Assembly (NCBI GenBank): GCA_021648025.1
Contig: JAKITO010000003.1
Coordinates: 180,823 to 244,822 of the forward strand
Reading direction: 5' to 3'
Origin: Paracoccaceae bacterium
Lineage (GTDB): Bacteria > Pseudomonadota > Alphaproteobacteria > Rhodobacterales > Rhodobacteraceae
Length of the DNA: 64,000 nt
In this document: positions 24,892-33,803 of the stretch, piece after piece
Position numbering within the stretch: the first letter of the stretch is position 1
How the letters are laid out: the number at the start of each line of letters is the position of its first letter
Position numbers and translations under genes: made by a program
Notes under the pieces: model-generated
What the model was told of the DNA's origin: nothing
Databases searched by the model: none
Seen by the model: only the letters and a program-made list of their open reading frames with translations

Positions 24892-26637
24892 ATGAACCTG
24901 TTTGCCGATATCCGCGCGCTTGTTTTGACAAGCCTTGAAACCATGACCACAAATGGCATCCTGCCGGAAGGGCTGGCATTCGCAAACGTCACGGTCGAAC
25001 CGCCGCGCGACCGCGCGCATGGCGATATGGCGACCAATGCGGCGATGGTTCTGGCCAAACCTGCGGGGTTGAAGCCGCGCGATATTGCGGTTGGCCTGGC
25101 CGAAATCCTGGGCAAAGACCCGCGCATTGTCAGCGCCGAGGTCGCGGGTCCGGGGTTTTTGAACCTGCGGCTGGCGAATGATGTCTGGCAAGGCGTGTTG
25201 GGGCATGTTCTGAAGGACGGCGCGGGTTATGGCCGGTCCGATATGGGGGCTGGCAAACGCGTCAACGTCGAATTTGTCAGCGCCAATCCCACCGGACCAT
25301 TGCATGTGGGCCACACAAGGGGCGCTGTGTTTGGCGACGCATTGGCCAGCCTTCTGGCCTATACGGGTCACGATGTGACGCGGGAATATTACATCAACGA
25401 TGGCGGCGGGCAGGTCGATGTTTTGGCGCGCTCGGTCTATCTGCGCTACTTGGAGGCGCTGGGGCAGGAGGTGGCGTTTCCGGATGGCACATATCCGGGT
25501 GATTACCTTATTCCGGTGGGTGCAAAGCTGGCCGAGGACAAGGGCGATATCTGGGTCGACCAGCCCGAAAGTATCTGGCTGGAGGAGGTGCGCGCGCTTT
25601 CAACTGACGCGATGATGGATCTGATCCGCGCCGATCTCAAGGCGCTTGGGGTTGAGATGGATGTGTTTTACAGCGAGAAATCTTTGTATGGCACTGGCCG
25701 GATCGAGGCGGCGATCAAGGACCTTACGGCCAAGGGGCTGATCTATCGCGGTACGCTGGAACCGCCCAAGGGCCGCGCACCAGAAGATTGGGAACCGCGC
25801 GAACAGATGTTGTTCAAATCGACCGAACATGGCGATGACGTGGACCGGCCCATTCAGAAATCTGACGGCAGCTGGACCTATTTCGCCCCTGACATCGCCT
25901 ATCATTTTGATAAAGTTTCCAGAGGCTTCGACCAGCTTATTGATGTGTTTGGTGCAGATCATGGTGGCTATGTCAAACGGATGAAGGCGGCTGTTTCGGC
26001 GCTGAGTGACGGGCGTGTGCCGCTTGATGTCAAGCTGACGCAGCTGGTGAAACTGTGGAAGGGCGGCAAGGAATTCAAGATGTCCAAACGCGCCGGGACC
26101 TTCGTGACCTTGCGCGATGTGATCGACCGCGTTGGCGCGGATGCGACCCGGTTTCACATGCTGACCCGCAAAAATGATGCCCCACTGGATTTTGACTTTG
26201 ACAAGGTGATGGAGCAAAGCCGCGACAACCCGGTATTTTACGTGCAATACGCCCATGCGAGGGTTCAAAGCGTGTTCCGGCGCGCAGCAGAGGCCGGAAC
26301 CGCGTCGGACAAGGCCACGTTGAAGGGGGCAGACCTGACCGAAATAGATCACGAAGCCGAACTGAATGTCGTCAAGAAACTGGCCGAATGGCCGCGTCTG
26401 ATCGAGGTCGCGGCCCGGACAAACGAACCGCACAGGGTGGCGTTTTATCTGTACGAACTGGCGGCTGAATTCCACGCGCTGTGGAACCGGGGCAATGAAT
26501 TGCCCGAGCTTCGGTTTCTTCAACCGGGTGACGATGCCAAAAGCCAGGCAAAAATGGCACTGGCTTTGGCGGTAAGCGTTGTTATTTCCGCCGGATTGGG
26601 TATTCTGGGCGTAACACCAGCGCAAGAAATGCGGTAA
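24892..26637 (+). CDS. argS: Arginyl-tRNA synthetase
   Basis: The 581-residue product from the ATG at 24892 charges tRNA-Arg. It has the N-terminal Add-1 domain, the class I signature [13 protein letters not shown] (HIGH motif), the lysine motif [15 protein letters not shown] (KMSKR) and the DALR anticodon-binding domain at the C-terminus ([20 protein letters not shown]). An in-frame upstream ATG at 24778 overlaps dgt and is rejected because homologues start at [11 protein letters not shown]. Length is normal. Confidence 0.96.
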   Translation: MNLFADIRALVLTSLETMTTNGILPEGLAFANVTVEPPRDRAHGDMATNAAMVLAKPAGLKPRDIAVGLAEILGKDPRIVSAEVAGPGFLNLRLANDVWQGVLGHVLKDGAGYGRSDMGAGKRVNVEFVSANPTGPLHVGHTRGAVFGDALASLLAYTGHDVTREYYINDGGGQVDVLARSVYLRYLEALGQEVAFPDGTYPGDYLIPVGAKLAEDKGDIWVDQPESIWLEEVRALSTDAMMDLIRADLKALGVEMDVFYSEKSLYGTGRIEAAIKDLTAKGLIYRGTLEPPKGRAPEDWEPREQMLFKSTEHGDDVDRPIQKSDGSWTYFAPDIAYHFDKVSRGFDQLIDVFGADHGGYVKRMKAAVSALSDGRVPLDVKLTQLVKLWKGGKEFKMSKRAGTFVTLRDVIDRVGADATRFHMLTRKNDAPLDFDFDKVMEQSRDNPVFYVQYAHARVQSVFRRAAEAGTASDKATLKGADLTEIDHEAELNVVKKLAEWPRLIEVAARTNEPHRVAFYLYELAAEFHALWNRGNELPELRFLQPGDDAKSQAKMALALAVSVVISAGLGILGVTPAQEMR

Positions 26638-26732
26638 AAACCGCCACACCGCTGGTCAGTTACGAGTAGAGGCAGATTCATCGAAACCCGGCAGGCCCTT
26701 TTGGGCCACCAGATCGGGGCAGTGAGGCGGAC

Positions 26733-27797
26733 ATGGCAGATATTAAATACACGTACGACGTGTATGCTCCGAATGGGGCGCCACGGGATGTGGTACAGGG
26801 CGTACAGGGCGTTTCATCAAACACTCAACCCACCCCGACAGGGTTTGGCAATGCGGTGCGGATGCTGGGGGCGGTGGCGTCGCTGGCATTGGTGGCGGGC
26901 GTTGGCATCTGGGGTTATAAACTGATCGCGCGCGATGTCAGCGGGGTGCCTGTGGTGCGCGCATTGGCAGGGCCGATGCGCATTCAACCCGTGGATCCCG
27001 GTGGCTTTCAGGCCGATCATCAGGGGTTGGCGGTAAATGCTGTGGCGGCGGACGGAACGGCGGCGGCAACGGCGGACCGGCTGATGTTGGCGCCACCGCC
27101 AGTGGAACTGGCGTTGGAAGACGTGCCAATCGGGCAATCGGTGGCTGTGGCTGAAGTCGCTCAGGAACCTGCCGTAGACTCTGATCCGCAGGTTGAAAAA
27201 CTGGCCTCGCTGACTGTCGATGCGTTGGTGGCGCAGTTGACCGGCCAAAAACCCGGCGTGGGTGAATTATCCAACCCTGGCGCTGTTGCAGACGATCAGG
27301 CAAATGTTCAGCCGTATGTTCAGCCCGAAGTTCTGATGCAAGACGCCACCACCGATGCCGAAACAACCCAGCCCGAGGTTCAGGCGGCAGGGGTGCCCGG
27401 TCCCGGTGTCACGCGCTCATTGCGCCCACAGGTTCGTCCGGCCCGTCTACTTGCCTCTGGCGGCGCGGCTGAGGTTCTGACGGCAGCTCTTGATGGGGCG
27501 GTTGACACCTCGGCGCAGGTCGAAATTGATCCAAACAGCCTGCCGATTGGTACGCGTCTGGCCCAGTTGGGGGCCTATGATGGGGCCGATGTGGCGCGCG
27601 GAGAGTGGGATAAATTGACTATAAAGTTCAGTCTGTTTTTCGAAGGTAAACAACGGGTTATCCAAAAGGCAAGCAGTGGCGGGCGAACCTTTTATCGCTT
27701 GCGCGCCATGGGTTTTGATGACCTGAGTGCGGCGCGGCGGTTCTGTTCGGCATTGGTGTCTGAAAACGCCGATTGCATCCCCGTGACCACACGGTGA
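26733..27797 (+). CDS. SPOR domain-containing membrane-anchored protein
   Basis: The 354-residue product has a short cytoplasmic N-terminus, one transmembrane helix (about 45-68, MLGAVASLALVAGVGIWGYK), a long Pro/Ala/Gln-rich periplasmic linker and a C-terminal SPOR domain (about 275-354, GTRLAQLGAYDGADVARGEW onward). SPOR domains bind denuded glycan strands at the division septum. Its stop overlaps the GTG start of nagZ, linking two peptidoglycan-related genes. The linker is probably disordered. Confidence 0.88.
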   Translation: MADIKYTYDVYAPNGAPRDVVQGVQGVSSNTQPTPTGFGNAVRMLGAVASLALVAGVGIWGYKLIARDVSGVPVVRALAGPMRIQPVDPGGFQADHQGLAVNAVAADGTAAATADRLMLAPPPVELALEDVPIGQSVAVAEVAQEPAVDSDPQVEKLASLTVDALVAQLTGQKPGVGELSNPGAVADDQANVQPYVQPEVLMQDATTDAETTQPEVQAAGVPGPGVTRSLRPQVRPARLLASGGAAEVLTAALDGAVDTSAQVEIDPNSLPIGTRLAQLGAYDGADVARGEWDKLTIKFSLFFEGKQRVIQKASSGGRTFYRLRAMGFDDLSAARRFCSALVSENADCIPVTTR

Positions 27798-28801
27798 CCT
27801 ACGGCGCCTGCATCCTGGACGCCACCGGGCACCGTCTGACGGTTGAGGAAAAGGCACTGTTTCGCGATGCAGACCCATTCGGGTTTATCCTGTTTGCCCG
27901 CAATATCGACAGTGCCGATCAAACCCGTGCATTGTGTGAAGATTTCCGCCACGCCGTCGGGCGCGAGTGCTTTGTCACCATTGATCAGGAAGGCGGGCGG
28001 GTTCAACGGTACCGTGCTCCGTTGGGGCGCAATTGGTTGCCCGCTTTGGATCATGTGGCGCGCGCGGGCAAAGATGGCGAACGTGCCATGTACCTGCGGT
28101 TTCGTCTGATTGCTGATGAACTGCGAAATATGGGCATTGACTGCAATTGTGCACCAATGATTGATCTGGCTGGCCCGCAGACCCACGCATTTCTGAAAAA
28201 CCGCTGTTATGGTGGCGATCCTGACCTTGTGGCCGTTCTGGGCCGGGCGGCGGCCGATGGATTGCTGGATGGCGGGGTTGTGCCGGTGGTCAAACATATG
28301 CCCGGTCACGGGCGGTCCGCGCAAGACAGCCATTTCGATTTGCCGCAAGTCGATACTGATCTGGAAGAGTTGGATGATACCGATTTCGCCCCGTTTCGCG
28401 CGCTGAATGACCTGCCCATGGGCATGACGGCGCATCAGGTGTTCCGGGCGATTGATCCGGCCCCCGCGACGCTTTCGCCGGTTATGATTGCCCTGATCCG
28501 TGACCAGATTGGCTTTGACGGGTTGATCATGACGGATGACATTTCAATGAAGGCGCTTGGCGGCGCGCTGGGTGATACTGCGCGGGCGGCGATTGATGCG
28601 GGTTGCGATGTGGTCCTGGCCTGCAATCAATCGCTGGGGCTGCGCGCCAAGGTGGCCAATGCGGCGGGCCAGATGACGCCAGCGGCCCAGACCCGGGCCG
28701 AGGCGGCAATGGCTGCGCGTCACACACCACAGGAACTTGACATTAAGGCCGCCGAGGCCGACCTTGCACGCCTGATGGGCGGGCAGGTGTATGAGCAATA
28801 A
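27794..28801 (+). CDS. nagZ: Beta-N-acetylhexosaminidase (peptidoglycan recycling)
   Basis: The 335-residue glycoside hydrolase family 3 enzyme cleaves N-acetylglucosamine from muropeptides in the cytoplasm. Diagnostic motifs are IDQEGGRVQRYR, KHMPGHGRSAQDSHFDLP (catalytic Asp/His loop) and the nucleophile aspartate in GLIMTDDISMKALGG. The GTG at 27794 is chosen because it overlaps the preceding TGA (GTGA) and the mature fold starts at once with YGACILDATGH; a TTG at 27773 is the alternative. It overlaps scpA by 11 bases. Confidence 0.92.
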   Translation: MTYGACILDATGHRLTVEEKALFRDADPFGFILFARNIDSADQTRALCEDFRHAVGRECFVTIDQEGGRVQRYRAPLGRNWLPALDHVARAGKDGERAMYLRFRLIADELRNMGIDCNCAPMIDLAGPQTHAFLKNRCYGGDPDLVAVLGRAAADGLLDGGVVPVVKHMPGHGRSAQDSHFDLPQVDTDLEELDDTDFAPFRALNDLPMGMTAHQVFRAIDPAPATLSPVMIALIRDQIGFDGLIMTDDISMKALGGALGDTARAAIDAGCDVVLACNQSLGLRAKVANAAGQMTPAAQTRAEAAMAARHTPQELDIKAAEADLARLMGGQVYEQ

Positions 28802-29582
28802 TCTGTTTCAGGAAGACACGGTATCGGTGACCGACCGGCTGGCGGCCGAGGCGCTGATTGTTGATGTCGATGGCTACGAGGGGCCTTTGGATGTGCTGCT
28901 GACCCTGTCGCGCAGGCAAAAGGTTGATCTGCGCAAGATTTCGGTGCTGGATCTGGCGCGGCAATATCTGGTGTTTGTTGAAAAAGCCAAGGAACTTAGG
29001 TTGGAACTGGCTGCTGATTATCTGGTGATGGCGGCCTGGCTGGCGTTTCTGAAATCGCGCCTGTTATTGCCGCCCGACCCCACCGAAGAAGGGCCAAGCG
29101 GTGAAGAACTGGCCGCCCATCTGGCGTTTCAACTGGAACGTTTGCAGGCAATGCGCGACGTCGCCGCCCGTCTGATGGCCTGTGACCGTCTGGGCCGTGA
29201 TTTCTTTGCACGCGGGCAGGGCGAGGACGTGGCCCGGATCAAAACCGTGCGCTATACCGCCACCCTTTTGGACCTGATGCAAGGGTATGCGCGCATTCGC
29301 ACCCGCGATGATTTCCGCCCCTATACGATGGACCGCAAGTCAGTTTTCACCATGGAACAGGCGTTGGAACGGATGCGCGGTCTGATCGGTTATGGCGCCA
29401 GTTGGACCAACATGGCCGCGTATTTGCCCGAAGGCTGGGACAATGATCCGGTGCGGCGGCGTTCGGCCACTGCATCGACTTTTGCCGCCTCGCTGGAACT
29501 GGTCAAAGAGGGGCGTCTGGAAATGCGCCAGTCTGAGATTTTTGCCCCTATTGAGCTGCGCAAAGTTGATGGAACTAGATGA
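28791..29582 (+). CDS. scpA: Segregation and condensation protein A
   Basis: The 263-residue kleisin ScpA bridges SMC heads in chromosome condensation. The N-terminal helix bundle is seen in GYEGPLDVLLTLSRRQKVDL and ISVLDLARQYLVFVEKAKEL, and the C-terminal winged helix in SLELVKEGRLEMRQSEIFAP. Stop overlaps the ATG of scpB (ATGA). The gene order nagZ-scpA-scpB is standard for the group. Confidence 0.94.
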   Translation: MSNNLFQEDTVSVTDRLAAEALIVDVDGYEGPLDVLLTLSRRQKVDLRKISVLDLARQYLVFVEKAKELRLELAADYLVMAAWLAFLKSRLLLPPDPTEEGPSGEELAAHLAFQLERLQAMRDVAARLMACDRLGRDFFARGQGEDVARIKTVRYTATLLDLMQGYARIRTRDDFRPYTMDRKSVFTMEQALERMRGLIGYGASWTNMAAYLPEGWDNDPVRRRSATASTFAASLELVKEGRLEMRQSEIFAPIELRKVDGTR

Positions 29583-30217
29583 TGCAATATCCTGAAAAAA
29601 CAGAACAAAGCCTGTTCGAGGCCCCGCCGATGGCGGAGCAGGAACGAATGTGCGAAGCCGTGCTGTTTGCCAGCGCCGACCCGGTCAGTGTGCGTGATCT
29701 TGAGGCCCGCCTGCCGCATGGCAGCGATATTGCGCAGGCGCTGACATTGTTGCAAAAGCGCTATGAAGGGCGTGGGGTTCGGGTGATCAGGGTGGGCGAT
29801 ACCTGGGCCATGCGCACCGCCCCCGACCTTGGGTTCCTGATGCAGAAGGAAACGGTTGAAACCCGCAAGCTTTCACGCGCCGCAATCGAAACCCTGGCGA
29901 TTGTTGCCTATCATCAACCCGCCACACGGGCCGAGATTGAAGAAATACGCGGTGTGTCGGTGTCACGCGGTACGATTGATCAATTGCTGGGGTTGGAATG
30001 GATCAGGTTGGGGCGGCGCAAGATGACGCCGGGGCGGCCGGTTACGTTTGTGGTCACGCCGGTGTTTCTTGACCATTTCGGGCTGGAAACGGCCCGCGAT
30101 TTGCCCGGCCTGAAAGAGCTGCGCGCGGCCGGTCTGCTGGAAAACCGCCCCCCCCCGGGCGAAGCATTGGACGAGGAGGCCGACGATTCTCAGCCGGAAT
30201 TGTTTGAAGAGGATTGA
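29579..30217 (+). CDS. scpB: Segregation and condensation protein B
   Basis: The 212-residue product is the winged-helix ScpB subunit of the SMC complex. Two winged-helix domains are recognisable, with the conserved ETRKLSRAAIETLAIVAYHQ and PATRAEIEEIRGVSVSRGTI segments and the wing VTPVFLDHFGLETARDLPGL. The C-terminus is acidic and variable. Two adjacent ATG codons (29579, 29582) could serve as start. Confidence 0.94.
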   Translation: MMQYPEKTEQSLFEAPPMAEQERMCEAVLFASADPVSVRDLEARLPHGSDIAQALTLLQKRYEGRGVRVIRVGDTWAMRTAPDLGFLMQKETVETRKLSRAAIETLAIVAYHQPATRAEIEEIRGVSVSRGTIDQLLGLEWIRLGRRKMTPGRPVTFVVTPVFLDHFGLETARDLPGLKELRAAGLLENRPPPGEALDEEADDSQPELFEED

Positions 30218-30282
30218 ATCGCCTACAAAATGGCGTAATTCTGTTGTATGACACGATGCGGCAGCAATGAAAGGGGTTTGGC

Positions 30283-30519
30283 ATGAACCAGATCATCAGC
30301 ATGATAATGCGCATCCTGATGCGCAAGGCAATCAATTCGGGCATCAATGCAGGCATCGGCGCGGCCTCTGGCATGGCGCGGCGTGGCAAGCAAAAAGGCG
30401 GGGATGCGGCCCCTGATAATCTGTCAGAAGGTGATCGCAAGCAACAACAAAGCCTGCAAATTCAGGCCAAACAAACGAAAAAGCAGGCGCGCATGGGGCG
30501 GCGGATTTCCAAGTTTTAA
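30283..30519 (+). CDS. Small basic hypothetical protein, 78 residues
   Basis: The product begins MNQIISMIMRILMRKAINSG with an amphipathic or membrane-peripheral helix and a glycine/alanine segment, then a Lys/Gln-rich basic tail ending MGRRISKF. From memory it is a conserved small Rhodobacterales protein found after scpB. AAAGGGG lies 10 bases upstream of the ATG. It ends one base from the stop of the convergent gene at 30521. Function unknown. Confidence 0.65.
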   Translation: MNQIISMIMRILMRKAINSGINAGIGAASGMARRGKQKGGDAAPDNLSEGDRKQQQSLQIQAKQTKKQARMGRRISKF

Positions 30520-30520
30520 G

Positions 30521-31495
30521 TTACTCTGCGGGAACTGGTTGTGCCGCCTCAAGCATCCGGAATTCGCCGGCATCTGCCATCTCTTCCAACTCTTCCAACC
30601 GCTCGGCAAACTTGGGCATATCCAATCGCCTGATTACATTGCGGCACAACATTGCCAGCAACCCATAGCGCTTTTCTTTCTCAAGAACGCCCCGTAACCC
30701 GTTGAGATAAAACTTATTGTCCCGACGCGCGCGGTAAAGGTCATAAAATGCTTCTTTGGTCAGCTTACTGGTCCCGGCAAGGGTCAACAGGCGGTAAAGC
30801 ATATTCATTTCCATCAATTGCGTCTGCAACGCCCCCCCCATTCCGGGCATTTTCAGGCGTGTCACATTCGGGCGCGCAAACAACGTCGCATGCATCGCGT
30901 CCAATTCCTGACGCGGATCATAGATGATGAATGCCCGCGCCGCCGCATCAAGCATATCAGGCGCAAAGCCAAACCGGTCGCGAAACGAGGTGCGGCGCAT
31001 TTCAGGAAACCTGTCGTCCCATTCGCTCATTCCGGGATCAAGCGTCGCCTGCGGCTGGATCGCCACCACCGTCGCCCCCGGTGACACCACGGAAAACGCC
31101 GCAGCACTATAGCCACAAGGCCCGGCGCCGTAAAATACCACAGTTTCGAAATCGTCGAAAAACCCATCATCAATCAGTTGATCAAAAAAGCTGTAAACCT
31201 CTTCATCACGAAACCAGGTATCGCCGTTCGACATGATGCACATGTTCGACCAGCCCAACGCCCGGACCATTTCAAACCCAAACGGCTGCGCGGTTTGTGA
31301 CAGGGATCTGATGCCTTGGGTGGTTTCAAACGTCACCAACAAGGTATCTTTGCGGTCGATGAACGTCGCAAAATGCCGTTTGCCAAGCAATTGGTGCATG
31401 CCGTTTTCATCGGCCACAGCAATCAGGCGGGCCTGCCATTCGCGCCGACCCAGATTGGCCAGGGAACTTTCGATACTGTTTGTTGCGTCTTGCAT
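30521..31495 (-). CDS. Uncharacterised protein with alpha/beta-hydrolase-like nucleophile elbow
   Basis: The 324-residue product includes VVFYGAGPCGYSAAAFSVV, which resembles a glycine-rich nucleophile elbow or nucleotide loop, and VVAIQPQATLDPGMSEWDDR. Homologues in Rhodobacteraceae are often labelled phosphoadenosine phosphosulfate reductase, but no PP-loop (SGGKDS) or reductase cysteines are present, so that name is not supported. It lies 139 bases downstream of a glycosyltransferase on the same strand, which suggests a link to surface polysaccharide. Function unknown. Confidence 0.65.
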   Translation of the reverse strand: MQDATNSIESSLANLGRREWQARLIAVADENGMHQLLGKRHFATFIDRKDTLLVTFETTQGIRSLSQTAQPFGFEMVRALGWSNMCIMSNGDTWFRDEEVYSFFDQLIDDGFFDDFETVVFYGAGPCGYSAAAFSVVSPGATVVAIQPQATLDPGMSEWDDRFPEMRRTSFRDRFGFAPDMLDAAARAFIIYDPRQELDAMHATLFARPNVTRLKMPGMGGALQTQLMEMNMLYRLLTLAGTSKLTKEAFYDLYRARRDNKFYLNGLRGVLEKEKRYGLLAMLCRNVIRRLDMPKFAERLEELEEMADAGEFRMLEAAQPVPAE

Positions 31496-31634
31496 GAACC
31501 TGTCCTTGGATCACCTTTTTGCCAACCGGTTTGGACCCGGAGCAGCGGTGGCTGGGTGCCTTCTGACAACATGCATACCGTTAAAATACGGCCAAAATTG
31601 GATGTTCATTGGATGGTTCTGGTCAAAATTCCCG

Positions 31635-32678
31635 CTATTTAGGGGGATTTCGGCCGATTCTCGCGTATTTCGCCAGTTTTCGTGCGGTGGTGGCGTCGAT
31701 TGGCCGGGATGGCGGGGTCATCAACAGGCGGGAATAAAGCGCGCGCGGGCCGTCACGCGTCATCAGGATTTCAAAGTGCTGTTTGCGCCATTCAACGCCT
31801 TGCGCATGTAAACGCGCCAGTTCCGGGTCGCCCTTCAAACTTTGCAAAATCGGCCCGCTTTGTGCTGCAACCGCCTGCACCGAAGTGTCGCGATCGGTGT
31901 TGAAATTCCGCTCGACCCAGTAATCAAGCATCATCTGATCCTTGTGATTGACCCGCCCCCGGTCCGATTTCAGCACAAAGCTCTCCATTGCGCCCAACAC
32001 ATAATGGTTCAACTGCGCCAGCTTGAACAACGGGCGGCCATAGTCGGAAAACAGGCGCTTTGTTTTGAAATCATTGCCTAATTCGCGCCCCGCACCATCA
32101 AACCATCGCGCATCCTTCAGGCGCATTTTATCCGGGTTGCGCGGGCGGTGAACCCCCAATTTGCCATAAATCCCATCATTGCGATACAATGTTTTGAACA
32201 TCGCGGCGCGCCAGGGCCAATGGATCACTTCGGGGGCGCAGCCGGTGAAAATTTCGGTTATTGCGCGATCTTCGTAACCGGTAATCCCGTCGTTGCCAAA
32301 CAACCGCCAGGTCAGGGTGATTGCTGTTGCCTCGGGCAGGGCATTGATCAACGCGGGCAAGGTGTGGTTGCCGACGTGAATGTTGACAAATTCGTCGATA
32401 TCCAAGGTCATGATCCAGTCGGCCTGATGTACCAGGTCCAGGGCGTCGCCCTGTTTCAGAGCCGTGAACTGAATACCGCCTTTGTCGTAGGGGCCATCGT
32501 TGCGGATATGGGTCAGTTGACCCATTTCGGCCAAACGGTCCAGCATTGTATCACTGCCATCCTGACAGTCATTCGAGAACACAAGTATGTCGGTGAACCC
32601 AACAGCCCGGTGGTGCGCCAGCCATTCCAACAGAAAGGCGGCTTCGTTTCGAATTGTAAGAACAGCAAGATATTTCAG
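31635..32678 (-). CDS. Family 2-type glycosyltransferase without a normal start codon
   Basis: The protein has a GT-A fold with DILVFSNDCQDGSDTMLDRL at the nucleotide-sugar site and a DxD-like WIMTLDIDEFVNIHVG motif, as in the DUF4422/GT92-like bacterial group. The conserved first strand KYLAVLTIRNEAAFLLEW is in frame, but no ATG, GTG or TTG precedes it before a stop at about 32710. A CTG at 32678 would give MKYLAVLT; a TTG at 32630 would cut off the strand with the RNE motif. An ATG at 32697 lies in another frame and reaches a stop after four codons, so a one-base frameshift near the start is possible. Feature start is given at the CTG. Confidence 0.7.
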   Translation of the reverse strand: MKYLAVLTIRNEAAFLLEWLAHHRAVGFTDILVFSNDCQDGSDTMLDRLAEMGQLTHIRNDGPYDKGGIQFTALKQGDALDLVHQADWIMTLDIDEFVNIHVGNHTLPALINALPEATAITLTWRLFGNDGITGYEDRAITEIFTGCAPEVIHWPWRAAMFKTLYRNDGIYGKLGVHRPRNPDKMRLKDARWFDGAGRELGNDFKTKRLFSDYGRPLFKLAQLNHYVLGAMESFVLKSDRGRVNHKDQMMLDYWVERNFNTDRDTSVQAVAAQSGPILQSLKGDPELARLHAQGVEWRKQHFEILMTRDGPRALYSRLLMTPPSRPIDATTARKLAKYARIGRNPPK

Positions 32679-32822
32679 TGTATTACAGCCGATACATAAA
32701 GTGTCACATTAAGGTGCGCGGTGGCGGAGTTTACCACAATAAGTCATGCCACCTCTCAAGGCTTGGGTCAACGCCAAGCGATCCGCTTGACGCCGCAGGC
32801 AAGTCATGGCCTGTTAGGTCAC

Positions 32823-33731
32823 ATGCAGATACCAACCTCAATCGATGCCGTTCAAACCATGCTTGGCGAACAGAACTATGTCTGTTCCCGCGCCCTGGCC
32901 ACGGTGGTGTTCCTGTCCTTGAAACTGGGCCGTCCTTTGTTTCTGGAAGGCGAAGCCGGGGTTGGCAAGACCGAAATCGCCAAGGCTCTTGCGGCCGGGC
33001 TGAACCGCCGCCTGATCCGGCTGCAATGTTACGAAGGGCTGGACATCTCAAGTGCGGTTTATGAATGGAATTTTCCGGCCCAGATGATCGCCATCCGCAC
33101 CGCAGAAGCCGCCGGAACCACGGATCGCGCCAGTCTGCAAAGTGAACTGTTCAGCGATGAATTCCTGGTTGAACGCCCCTTGCTTGAGGCGATGCGTCCG
33201 GACGAAAACGGCGCACCCGTCCTGTTGATCGACGAACTTGACCGCACGGATGAACCATTCGAGGCCTTCCTGATGGAGGCGCTCAGCGACTTTCAGATCA
33301 CCATCCCCGAACTTGGCACCATCAAAGCCCCGGAACCGCCGATCGTCATCCTGACCTCCAACCGCACCCGCGAAGTGCATGACGCCCTGAAACGTCGCTG
33401 CCTGTATCATTGGGTCGACTACCCTGACTTTGAACGCGAAGTCGAAATCCTGCACGCCCGCGCGCCGGAAGCTGCCGAAGCCCTGTCGCGTCAGGTGGTC
33501 GCCTTCGTGCAACAATTGCGCACCGAAGATCTGTTCAAAAAGCCCGGCGTAGCCGAGACCATCGACTGGGCCAAATGCCTGCTGGCGCTGGACGTGATCA
33601 ACCTCTCTCCCGAGGTCATCGCCGACACGCTTGGGGCGATCCTGAAATACCAGGACGATATCCAAAAACTGCAAGGCTCCGAAGCCAAACGCATTCTTGA
33701 TCAAGCCACGGCCTCTCTGGAAACTACCTGA
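32823..33731 (+). CDS. coxD: MoxR/CoxD-type AAA+ ATPase of the cox cluster
   Basis: From the ATG at 32823 the product is 302 residues with Walker A LEGEAGVGKTEIAKALA, Walker B VLLIDELDRTDEPFEAFL and sensor 1 VILTSNRTREVHDALKRRC. In carboxydotrophs CoxD is the membrane-associated chaperone that builds the Cu-S-Mo centre of CO dehydrogenase. The next gene is the VWA partner CoxE, 73 bases on, across a dispersed repeat. It is divergent from the glycosyltransferase. Confidence 0.9.
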   Translation: MQIPTSIDAVQTMLGEQNYVCSRALATVVFLSLKLGRPLFLEGEAGVGKTEIAKALAAGLNRRLIRLQCYEGLDISSAVYEWNFPAQMIAIRTAEAAGTTDRASLQSELFSDEFLVERPLLEAMRPDENGAPVLLIDELDRTDEPFEAFLMEALSDFQITIPELGTIKAPEPPIVILTSNRTREVHDALKRRCLYHWVDYPDFEREVEILHARAPEAAEALSRQVVAFVQQLRTEDLFKKPGVAETIDWAKCLLALDVINLSPEVIADTLGAILKYQDDIQKLQGSEAKRILDQATASLETT

Positions 33732-33734
33732 TGT

Positions 33735-33800
33735 TCTCTCTTCATCTTGCCAGAAAAACTCTCGGGGGGTGTGGGGGGCAGACAGCCCCCCATTCCGGAC
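33735..33800 (-). repeat. Dispersed GC-rich palindromic repeat, copy 1
   Basis: Read on the minus strand this is a run GGGGGG-CTG-x-CTGCCCCCC-ACACCCCCCG followed by AGTTTTTCTGGCAAGATGAA. A second copy in the opposite orientation is at 43019-43080. The C/G runs form a hairpin. It separates coxD from coxE; the frame extending through it should not be counted as protein. Confidence 0.75.
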
Positions 33801-33803
33801 CGA

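Noticed and set aside
30521..31495. Phosphoadenosine phosphosulfate reductase
   Set aside because: No PP-loop or catalytic cysteine motif; a genuine APS reductase is encoded at 49321.
33747..33803. Extended N-terminus of CoxE
   Set aside because: These bases belong to a dispersed repeat also found at 43 kb; the translated GGVGGRQPP is not conserved protein.
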